Below, in pieces: positions 1 through 6,471 of a DNA stretch of 9,074 bases (position 1 is the first letter of the stretch; each line of letters opens with the position of its first letter). Where the stretch lies: the NCBI GenBank assembly GCA_025360685.1, contig JANYBR010000270.1:1-9074 (forward strand), read 5' to 3'. The position numbers and the translations under genes are program-made. The DNA comes from Pseudomonadota bacterium. GTDB lineage: Bacteria > Pseudomonadota > Alphaproteobacteria > Micropepsales > Micropepsaceae. The notes beneath the pieces were generated by a model. It was not told the DNA's origin and did not search any database. It saw only the letters and a program-made list of their open reading frames with translations.

Positions 1-1
1 C

Positions 2-301
2 CGTGGCGGCGACGTGCCCGACATCATCGTGAACATCCAGAGCGCGGATTCGACACCGGCTTATCTCAAGCTGTCCGTTTCGCTCGAACTGGATTCGCCC
101 GAAGAAAAGGCTGGAATGGTGGCGTTGCAGCCGCGCATCGTCGACCAGTTCCAGGGCTATCTGCGCGAGTTGCGCCTCGACGATCTCAAGGGCTCGGCGG
201 GAGTTGTACGTCTGAAAGAAGAGCTGCTTCGCCGCATCAACGTGGCGGCCGCGCCCTATCGCGTGCGCGACGTGCTGCTCAAGCAAATGATCATCCAGTA
301 A
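2..301 (+). CDS. fliL: Flagellar basal body-associated protein FliL, C-terminal part (5' end outside window)
   Basis: The last 99 codons of a gene that begins before the window; the frame is open to the left edge, so the GTG at 14 is an internal valine codon and not the start. FliL is a single-pass inner-membrane protein whose periplasmic domain surrounds or stabilises the MotAB stator and affects motor torque. What is seen is the periplasmic domain: a VPDIIVNI strand, a LKLSVSLEL strand, then the typical helix and ending with YLRELRLDDLKGSAG, RLKEELLRRIN and RVRDVLLKQMIIQ, which matches the conserved FliL C-terminus. The membrane anchor must lie upstream. The stop codon is followed 10 bases later by the fliM start, and the element TAACGGAG (299-306) joins stop and ribosome-binding site. 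Identification is firm from the C-terminal motif and from fliM next to it. Confidence 0.93.
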   Translation, partial: RGGDVPDIIVNIQSADSTPAYLKLSVSLELDSPEEKAGMVALQPRIVDQFQGYLRELRLDDLKGSAGVVRLKEELLRRINVAAAPYRVRDVLLKQMIIQ

Positions 302-311
302 CGGAGCCGAC

Positions 312-1394
312 ATGGCAGACGAACCGACAGACGCCGCGCCGGCGGACACCGCAGCCCCCGAGGCGGCCGACGTTCCGGCCGCCGAGGCCATGCAGCCCGC
401 ACCGAGCGCCAATGGTGCACCCGAACGCATCCTCAACCAGGAAGAGATCGATTCGCTTCTCGGTTTCGACGTCAACAACGATCAACTTCAGGATAAGTCC
501 GGCGTCCGCGCGATCATCAATTCCGCGCTGGTGTCATACGAGCGCCTCCCGATGCTCGAGATCGTCTTCGACCGCCTGGTGCGGTTGATGACGACGTCCT
601 TGCGCAACTTCACGTCCGACAACGTCGAAGTAAGCCTAGACAGCATCACGTCCATCAGGTTCGGCGACTATCTGAATTCCATTCCGCTGCCGGCCATTCT
701 TGCAGTGTTCCGTGCCGAGGAGCTCGACAATTACGGCCTGTTCACCGTCGATTCCAATCTCATCTATTCCATCGTCGACGTGTTGCTCGGCGGACGACGC
801 GGTTCGTCGGCCATGCGCATCGAAGGCAGGCCCTATACCACCATCGAACGCACCCTGGTTCAGCGCATGATCGAAGTGATCCTGCAGGACATGTGCGCCG
901 CGTTCGAGCCGCTTGCGCCGGTCAATTTCACGCTCGACCGCCTGGAGACAAATCCGCGCTTCGCCGCTATCGCGCGGCCGGCCAACGCCGCGATCCTGGT
1001 CAAGCTGCGCATCGACATGGAAGACCGCGGCGGGCGTACGGAGCTCCTGCTGCCTTACGCAACTCTGGAGCCGATCCGCAAGCTGCTGTTGCAGCAGTTC
1101 ATGGGCGAGAAATTCGGCCGCGATTCCATCTGGGAAAGCCATCTGGCCACGGAGCTGTGGTCGACCAGCGTGGAGATCGACGCGATCCTCGATGAGCTGA
1201 CCATGCCACTGAACCGGATCATGAACCTCGAAGTCGGCCAAACCATCATGCTGAACGCTTCGCCTGATTCGAAAATCGAGATGCGCTGCCGCGGCGTGCC
1301 GCTGCTGACGGGGCGCATGGGCCGGGTTGGCAGCTCGGTCGCCGTTCGCATCGACGAAGCGGTCGAACGCACCGATGCCTCGCGCGCCCTGTAA
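312..1394 (+). CDS. fliM: Flagellar motor switch protein FliM
   Basis: FliM is the C-ring protein that receives phosphorylated CheY and, with FliG and FliN, sets the direction of flagellar rotation; it acts on the cytoplasmic face of the basal body. The 360-residue product has the CheY-binding motif ILNQEEIDSLLGF at residues 40-52, a middle CheC-like domain with the conserved double glycine in LLGGRRG (158-164), and a C-terminal SpoA-type domain (about 275-350) that contacts FliN. The start at 312 is backed by GGAG at 303-306 with 5-base spacing. Odd: the CheY-binding motif normally sits at the extreme N-terminus, but here about 38 Ala/Pro/acidic residues precede it. An alternative start at Met27 (390) has a poorer ribosome-binding site and would still leave 13 residues ahead of the motif. 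Between fliL and the DUF6468-type gene in one operon. Confidence 0.97.
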   Translation: MADEPTDAAPADTAAPEAADVPAAEAMQPAPSANGAPERILNQEEIDSLLGFDVNNDQLQDKSGVRAIINSALVSYERLPMLEIVFDRLVRLMTTSLRNFTSDNVEVSLDSITSIRFGDYLNSIPLPAILAVFRAEELDNYGLFTVDSNLIYSIVDVLLGGRRGSSAMRIEGRPYTTIERTLVQRMIEVILQDMCAAFEPLAPVNFTLDRLETNPRFAAIARPANAAILVKLRIDMEDRGGRTELLLPYATLEPIRKLLLQQFMGEKFGRDSIWESHLATELWSTSVEIDAILDELTMPLNRIMNLEVGQTIMLNASPDSKIEMRCRGVPLLTGRMGRVGSSVAVRIDEAVERTDASRAL

Positions 1395-1405
1395 CGGAGA
1401 CAATC

Positions 1406-1813
1406 ATGAACGCCGGAACCATCGTTGAACTCGTCTTGACCCTCATTCTCGCAGTCACGCTCGGCTATTGTATCGTGCTGGAGCGCCGGCTGGCCGCCGT
1501 ACGTCGCGGCCAGGAAGGTCTCAAATCGACCATCGGCGAACTCAACACGGCGATCACCAACGCCGGCGCCTCGATGCGCGCGCTGAAGGCGACCGCTTCG
1601 GGCGCCGCCGAAACGCTCGACGAACGTCTGGCGAGGGCGCGCAGCACGATCGATGAGCTGTCGCTGCTCACGGCATCCGGCGAGCGCATTGCCGAGCGCT
1701 TCGATCGCGCCACAACAAAGCAGGCGGCCAGCCGCGTGGCGTTCACGGCCGATCCCAATCTCCCCTCGGGCAGCATCATGGGCCGTCTGGATTCCTTGCG
1801 GGCGGTACGATGA
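1406..1813 (+). CDS. DUF6468-type membrane-anchored coiled-coil protein of the flagellar operon
   Basis: A 135-residue protein of unknown function. Residues about 5-23 (IVELVLTLILAVTLGYCIVL) form one hydrophobic segment at the N-terminus, followed by a basic stretch (ERRLAAVRRGQ) and a long helical, heptad-like region (about 35-105) that reads as coiled coil. The C-terminus is short and polar. The basic stretch after the membrane segment suggests that the soluble part faces the cytoplasm, by the positive-inside rule; this is inference. I recognise it from layout and position as the alphaproteobacterial DUF6468 family, which lies between fliM and a motE-like gene in related genomes; this could not be confirmed by a search. 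GGAGA at 1396-1400 stands 5 bases before the ATG, in the same TAACGGAG arrangement as at fliM. Its stop overlaps the start of motE (ATGA, 1810-1813), so the two are probably translationally coupled. Confidence 0.78.
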   Translation: MNAGTIVELVLTLILAVTLGYCIVLERRLAAVRRGQEGLKSTIGELNTAITNAGASMRALKATASGAAETLDERLARARSTIDELSLLTASGERIAERFDRATTKQAASRVAFTADPNLPSGSIMGRLDSLRAVR

Positions 1814-2985
1814 TCGCTTTGCGTCAATATTTTCGTCTGCTGCCGGCTGTATTTTTGGTGGGCATTGGCCTTCTTGCCATCAAAGGCGTCGATCTGGCAC
1901 GCGCCGCGCAAGCTTCTGCCGCGAACTCCGCTGCACCGGACAATACGGGCCTTGCACCGGCCGATACTGGTGGCGCCAAGCCGGCTCCCGACTTTGCAGC
2001 CGACACCGGCTCCGCCGACAGTTCGGCGGAAGTGGACGTCTTGACCAGCCTCACTCGCCGCCGCGCCGAACTCGACGCTCGCGAACGCGCGCTCAACATG
2101 CGCGATAACGTGCTTGTCGCCGGCGAAGCCCGCGTCGACCAGAAGATCGCTGCGCTGACAAACTTGCAGACCCAGATCCAGGCCCTGCTCACGCAACGAG
2201 ATGCCGCCCAGGACAAGCAACTCGCCTCGCTGGTGAAGACTTATTCAAGCATGAAGCCGAAGGATGCGGCGCGCATCTTCGATTCGCTGGCCGACGAAGT
2301 TCTGCTTCCCGTTGCCAAGGGCATGAAGTCAGACGTTCTGGCTCCGGTCATGGCCGCCATGAATCCGGACGCGGCGCAACGCTTGACGGTGAAGCTCGCG
2401 GCACTGCTCAAATTACCGGAAGCACCTCCCGCTGCCGCCTGCCCGACCCCCACCCCAATGACGTCCGCATCCTCGACCGATGCTGCGCCACCGATACCCG
2501 GGACGATGGCGGCCGTCGCGCCACCGATCGCGCCGCCGATTCAGAGCGCTGCGCTCACGCCGGCTCCCATGCAGGTGCCGCCTGCACCCGTGCCACAAGC
2601 TGCTCCGCCTGCTGCTGCGCCGCCGCTGGCCCATGTCACGGCCGCACCACCGCCCAAACCACACAAGCCCGCGCCGCGTAGAACTGCGTTGCTTAAACCG
2701 GCTGCGATACCCGCTACTGCCGGCAAACCTGCAATCGCCGCACCGCCATCAACTCCGGCAGCCGCGCCGCCACAGCCCACGACCGCACCGGCGACCACAT
2801 CGGTAAAGCCGGAGTCGGCCGCAGTGCTGCCGCCGGCTACGCCGTCAAATTTGCCGGTAACCGCGCCCGTCCAGGCGGCTACGACCGATCCGGCAAAGCC
2901 AGCGGTGGTACCGCCTGCGCCGGTGGTGGCAACGCCTCCAGCAATTGGTCCTCCGACCGCGATCATGCCGGCCAAGGGCGGATAA
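1810..2985 (+). CDS. motE: MotE-like flagellar protein (coiled coil plus MgtE-N-like domain) with long Pro/Ala-rich tail
   Basis: Product of 391 residues in four parts: an N-terminal signal-anchor (about 10-27, LLPAVFLVGIGLLAIKGV), a low-complexity spacer (32-72), a coiled coil (about 74-140), and a compact helical domain (about 141-202) starting VKTYSSMKPKDAARIFDSL, the MgtE-N/FliG-like fold of the MotE family. In Sinorhizobium, MotE is a periplasmic chaperone for the motility protein MotC; the related Borrelia FlbB is a motor collar protein. From residue 203 to the end runs a tail of about 190 residues made mostly of Pro and Ala with scattered Lys/Arg, much longer than the usual family end. 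The only cysteine (Cys211) lies in the tail. The start overlaps the upstream stop by four bases. The family call is good; the specific role as MotC chaperone is uncertain, because no motC is seen in the window. Confidence 0.82.
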   Translation: MIALRQYFRLLPAVFLVGIGLLAIKGVDLARAAQASAANSAAPDNTGLAPADTGGAKPAPDFAADTGSADSSAEVDVLTSLTRRRAELDARERALNMRDNVLVAGEARVDQKIAALTNLQTQIQALLTQRDAAQDKQLASLVKTYSSMKPKDAARIFDSLADEVLLPVAKGMKSDVLAPVMAAMNPDAAQRLTVKLAALLKLPEAPPAAACPTPTPMTSASSTDAAPPIPGTMAAVAPPIAPPIQSAALTPAPMQVPPAPVPQAAPPAAAPPLAHVTAAPPPKPHKPAPRRTALLKPAAIPATAGKPAIAAPPSTPAAAPPQPTTAPATTSVKPESAAVLPPATPSNLPVTAPVQAATTDPAKPAVVPPAPVVATPPAIGPPTAIMPAKGG

Positions 2986-3017
2986 GAAGATTCGCCGCAG
3001 TGGCAGGACCTTTACGG

Positions 3018-3032
3018 TTTACGGAAGGTTAA
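3018..3032 (+). promoter_or_regulatory. CtrA-like box (TTTA-N7-TTAA)
   Basis: The sequence reads TTTA, seven bases, TTAA, one mismatch from the CtrA consensus TTAA-N7-TTAA. CtrA is the response regulator that controls flagellar and cell-cycle genes in many alphaproteobacteria. The box lies about 40-50 bases ahead of the large TPR gene, in a GC-rich window where by eye I find TTAA only about four times. Function is inferred; no binding data are implied. Confidence 0.4.
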
Positions 3033-3058
3033 GGCCGCGCCGCGCAAACTGGACGGAC

Positions 3059-3063
3059 AGGGG
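3059..3063 (+). promoter_or_regulatory. Ribosome-binding site AGGGG that decides the TPR-gene start
   Basis: AGGGG directly abuts the ATG at 3064 (no spacing) but lies 6 bases before the in-frame ATG at 3070. Normal spacing therefore favours 3070 as the real start, which shortens the protein by two residues and leaves the signal peptide intact. Confidence 0.6.
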
Positions 3064-3069
3064 ATGTCC

Positions 3070-6000
3070 ATGCCGATCAAAGCCGTCCGAGCGTACTTGA
3101 GTCGCCTTGCCTTGGCGTCACTGGCACTCGGACTCCTCGTCACGCCTGCGCGGGCGACTGACTCTGTCAGCGTCAGCAATGAAGCGGGCTATGCAAGGGT
3201 ACTGTTTACATTCGCGCCCGCCACGCATGCTACCGCCACCGTCAACGGCGGCGTGCTGACGATTGGCTTCGATCGCAGGGTCAGCATCGACGTTGCCAAC
3301 CTCACGGCGAACCTCGCCGCTTTTGCCGGAAGCGGACGCGCGGATCGCGATGGACGAACATTCCGCTTCGCCCTTTCGCAGCCGCTGCGCGTTCACTCGA
3401 GCGAGTCGGCCAACCAGGTGGCCATCGACCTGTTGCCTCAGAATTTTGTCGGCACGCCCCCAGATCTTCCGCCGCCACCGCCGCCTCCGCCGACGACCAT
3501 CGATCCGTCTCAGCTGCCGGCACTGAAGGTGCGCACGGGCACGTACCAGAATTTTACGCGGCTTGCGTTCGACTGGCCGCGAACCGTCGCCTACTCAATG
3601 TTTCCCGGAGCCGGAAAACTCGGCATCCGATTCGAAGCGCAAGTGCGCCCCGATCTGTCGGTCATTGAGCGCTTTGCACCGCCCTGGGTGAAGAATGCAA
3701 GCTGGCGCCTGGACGGCAAGAGCACCGTCATCGAGTTCGAAACCGACGCAGCGTCTGGTTTCCATGACTTCCGCGATGGCAGCAAAATTGTTGTCGACGT
3801 ACTGGCGCCGAAAACCGATGCCGAAGCTTATCGCCCACCCGGAATTGCCAAGCCGATTGCGACTGCGCTAGCTGCGGCGGCCGCGAAACCCGCCAACACA
3901 GGTGCCGCCGTTTCGACGGCACAGGCCGCCGCCATTGCGGCAACGGCCCAGAAGCTTGCGGATGCCAACAAGCCTGCGGCGCCGGCATCGACAACTCCGG
4001 CGATCCCGCCGGCCCCACCAGCGACCGCTCCTACTCCGCAGGCGGCCGTAATCGCCGTCCCGTCTGGCACGCCTGCAGCGACCGCAGTCACCCCGGCACA
4101 GCCCGAACCAGCGGATTCGAACGGCCAACTGACGCGCCACGGCGCGGTGCTCACCTTCAACGGCGCTGCCAATCGCGGCTCGGCCGTTTTCATGCGCGGT
4201 CTGACGGCATGGATCGTATTGCAGGGTGCGCCAGCGCTCGATGCCATGAAGCTCAAGACGGCGCTTGGCAATTTTCCCGTCGCGGTCGACGCGTCGTCGG
4301 CCGACGGCGTTAGCGTGCTGCGAATCACCTTGAGCCAACAGGAACAGATCGGCGCGCACGCCGACGGTTCAAACCTGAAAGTCGTGATCGCGCCCGAAGT
4401 GACGGAGTCGCCTATTGTGATCGGCTTCTCGCGCAACCAGGACGATGCCACGCATTCCTCGCTCACGACCTTGCTGCCCGGCGCGACGCATCCTGTGACG
4501 TTGACCGATCCGGTGGCCGGCGACGAGCTTGTTCTGGTTCCCGCTGCGGTCGGACGCGCGATGATCGCTGCGCACGACTATGTCGAATTCGGCGTACTGA
4601 AGACCGCATCCGGCCTAGTACTTGCGCCCTATATTGACGATCTGTCGCTCACGATTGACCGCACACGCGTGACCATCACCCGTCACGGCGGACTGGCGCT
4701 CACACCGCCCACCATACCGCTTGCGGATTCTCCGGCGGCACTGGCACAGCGCGACGGCGGCCCCGCATTTCTCGATTTTGCCAGCTGGGCCAAATTCCAG
4801 GGCGGCAGCTTCCTGGCGACGGAACGCCGGCTACGCGCCGCGACTGCGCGGCTCAAGCTTGACGACGCCAATCATGCGCGTTTGGTGCTGGCGCGGTTCT
4901 ACCTCGCCAACCGATTCTCCGCTGAAGCACTCGGCCTGATCAACATGATGCAAGCACTCGATCCGGCGCTACAGAGCGACAAGCAACTGCAAACGATGCT
5001 AGCCGCCGCGAACTACATGATGGGCCGCTATCGCGACGCGCATAACGACATCGCCGGTGCCGCTTTCGATGCCGATCGTCACGCCGCGTATTGGCGCGGG
5101 CTGATCGACACGGCACTCGAGAACTGGGACGAAGCGAAGGTCGAACTCGAGCGCGCCGAGCCCGTGCTGCTCCGATACCCGGCCGAATGGCAGGCACGAC
5201 AGCGCATCGCCAAGGCGCAAGCCGCCATGGGCCTCGGCCATCTTGAAGTCGCCGACGCCGCAGTTGCGCGACTGCCCGAAGACCTGCCACGCTCCGTGCA
5301 GCTTGAAGCCGACATCGTCCATGCCAGACTGCTTGCGGCAGAGAGCCGCGGGCACGAGGCAGGAGCCGTGTTCGACGCCGTACAGCACAGCGGCGACGAG
5401 AAGCTGGAAGCTGAGGCAACCTACTACCGTATCGACGCCGCTCTTCGGGCCGGCGTCATGACGGACACGGCTGCGATCGATGCGCTGGAACGCCTGCGCT
5501 TTCGCTGGCGCGGCGACATACTGGAGCTCACCACGTTGCGCAAGCTGGCTTCGCTTTATTTCGCCAAGCAGCGCTGGCGCGACGGGCTGCACGTCCTGCG
5601 CATCGCGGCGCAAACTTTTCCCAATGAGGACATGGCGCGCAAGGCACAGGACGACATGCGCGACGCGTTCGAGATCCTCTTCATCAAGGGCAAGGCTGAC
5701 AAGATTCCACCGGTCGAAGCACTTTCCATCTTCTATGATTTTATCGACCTGACGCCGATCGGACCGGATGGCGACGTGATGATCCGACGGATGTCGGAAC
5801 GTTTGGTCGCGGTCGATCTTCTCGGTCCGGCTGCCGATCTTCTGAACTACCAAATCACAAAACGTCTCGACGGTGTGGCGCGCGCCCAGGTGGCGACGCG
5901 ACTGGCAATGATCTATCTCATGGACCAGAAGCCGCAACCGGCGTTGGACTCCATACGCTCGACGCAGGTCAGCGGCCTGCCCGATGACGTCAACCATCAA

Positions 6001-6471
6001 CGTCTACTGCTGGAGGCGCGCGCCTTCGCGGCGCTCAAACAGTGGGACAATGCGCTAGACCTGATTGCGGTCGACCCTGCCGCCGACACGGCGCGCCTGC
6101 GCGCTGATATCTACTGGGAGAGTGGAAACTGGGCGGTTGCGGCGCAAAAGGCCGAAGAGCTGCTCGGCACTCGCTGGAGCGATGCATCGCCTCTCAGCGC
6201 CGGCGAGCGCGAGGAAGTCATGCGCGCAGCCGTGGCCTATTCGCTGACCAATGACGAAGCAAGCCTTGACCGCCTGCGTAATCACTTCGGACCGAAGATG
6301 AAGGCGAGTCCGGATGCCAGCGCGTTCGCCGTGGTGGCACAACGCATCGACGCGCACGGTGTGGCGTTCCGCGACGCGGCGGCGCAGATCGCCTCCGTCG
6401 ACACACTTCAGACCTTCATGAGCGACTTCCGCAAGCGCTACTCCGGCACACCAGCGAACGCGGCGAACTAG
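3070..6471 (+). CDS. Large secreted beta-domain/TPR-repeat protein of the flagellar operon, function unknown
   Basis: Predicted 1133 residues (numbered from 3070). A cleavable signal peptide is clear: basic start, hydrophobic core LALASLALGLLV, and Ala-Arg-Ala before Thr-Asp at 29/30. Next come a beta-rich, AMIN-like domain (about 31-124), a Pro run (130-141), a second similar beta domain (about 150-247), an Ala/Pro linker (about 248-351), a third beta region (352-444) and further beta-rich sequence to about 560. The motif TRHG occurs at 355-358 and again at 537-540. Residues about 568-1110 are helical with TPR-like pairs such as YMMGRYRDAHNDI, LENWDEAKVELERAEP and ALKQWDNALDLI. I see no cysteine in the whole protein. 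The stretch from about 884 (ALSIFYDFIDLTPIGPDGD) looks like the conserved core of alphaproteobacterial TPR proteins of flagellar loci. Probably a periplasmic or envelope scaffold tied to the motor; no enzymatic motif is visible. The first ATG (3064) is the alternative start. Confidence 0.88.
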   Translation: MPIKAVRAYLSRLALASLALGLLVTPARATDSVSVSNEAGYARVLFTFAPATHATATVNGGVLTIGFDRRVSIDVANLTANLAAFAGSGRADRDGRTFRFALSQPLRVHSSESANQVAIDLLPQNFVGTPPDLPPPPPPPPTTIDPSQLPALKVRTGTYQNFTRLAFDWPRTVAYSMFPGAGKLGIRFEAQVRPDLSVIERFAPPWVKNASWRLDGKSTVIEFETDAASGFHDFRDGSKIVVDVLAPKTDAEAYRPPGIAKPIATALAAAAAKPANTGAAVSTAQAAAIAATAQKLADANKPAAPASTTPAIPPAPPATAPTPQAAVIAVPSGTPAATAVTPAQPEPADSNGQLTRHGAVLTFNGAANRGSAVFMRGLTAWIVLQGAPALDAMKLKTALGNFPVAVDASSADGVSVLRITLSQQEQIGAHADGSNLKVVIAPEVTESPIVIGFSRNQDDATHSSLTTLLPGATHPVTLTDPVAGDELVLVPAAVGRAMIAAHDYVEFGVLKTASGLVLAPYIDDLSLTIDRTRVTITRHGGLALTPPTIPLADSPAALAQRDGGPAFLDFASWAKFQGGSFLATERRLRAATARLKLDDANHARLVLARFYLANRFSAEALGLINMMQALDPALQSDKQLQTMLAAANYMMGRYRDAHNDIAGAAFDADRHAAYWRGLIDTALENWDEAKVELERAEPVLLRYPAEWQARQRIAKAQAAMGLGHLEVADAAVARLPEDLPRSVQLEADIVHARLLAAESRGHEAGAVFDAVQHSGDEKLEAEATYYRIDAALRAGVMTDTAAIDALERLRFRWRGDILELTTLRKLASLYFAKQRWRDGLHVLRIAAQTFPNEDMARKAQDDMRDAFEILFIKGKADKIPPVEALSIFYDFIDLTPIGPDGDVMIRRMSERLVAVDLLGPAADLLNYQITKRLDGVARAQVATRLAMIYLMDQKPQPALDSIRSTQVSGLPDDVNHQRLLLEARAFAALKQWDNALDLIAVDPAADTARLRADIYWESGNWAVAAQKAEELLGTRWSDASPLSAGEREEVMRAAVAYSLTNDEASLDRLRNHFGPKMKASPDASAFAVVAQRIDAHGVAFRDAAAQIASVDTLQTFMSDFRKRYSGTPANAAN
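6468..6471. other. Convergent operon junction: both stop codons in one CTAG
   Basis: The TPR gene ends with TAG at 6469-6471 on the plus strand, and the alpha/beta hydrolase ends with TAG at 6470-6468 on the minus strand. The palindrome CTAG supplies both stops, so the two operons overlap by four bases and have no intergenic space for a terminator. Confidence 0.9.

Larger units (their letters stand above)
2986..3063 (+). promoter_or_regulatory. Intergenic leader between motE and the TPR gene, with tandem TTTACGG heptamer
   Basis: The 78-base gap is the longest in the plus-strand operon. It contains two adjacent copies of TTTACGG (3011-3017 and 3018-3024), followed by AAGGTTAA. No clear terminator hairpin with a T-run follows the motE stop, so read-through from motE is likely. 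The gap could carry an additional promoter for the large downstream gene; no convincing -35/-10 pair can be named. Confidence 0.4.

Noticed and set aside
636..1403. Long minus-strand open frame (255 codons) opposite fliM
   Set aside because: Its composition is that of a shadow frame in GC-rich DNA, and fliM on the other strand is certain.
1465..2220. Minus-strand open frame of 251 codons across the DUF6468-type gene and motE
   Set aside because: No recognisable domain; it crosses two well-supported, translationally coupled plus-strand genes.
2541..2975. Gly/Ala-rich minus-strand frame opposite the MotE tail
   Set aside because: It is the direct mirror of Pro/Ala codons (CCN and GCN read as NGG and NGC); no independent evidence for a gene.
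2419..2982. Possibility that the MotE tail is a separate gene or a frameshifted fusion
   Set aside because: The reading frame is continuous, the codon pattern does not break, and no ribosome-binding site with a start codon stands at the domain boundary.
3001..3016. Sigma-54-like element TGGCAG-N5-TTAC in the gap before the TPR gene
   Set aside because: The -12 GC pair is broken (AC) and the -24 element has a mismatch; too weak to call, although sigma-54 promoters do serve flagellar genes in some relatives.
4999..6000. Minus-strand open frame of 333 codons opposite the TPR gene
   Set aside because: Arg/His/Asp-rich without fold motifs; the plus frame has consistent TPR-like helices through the same stretch.
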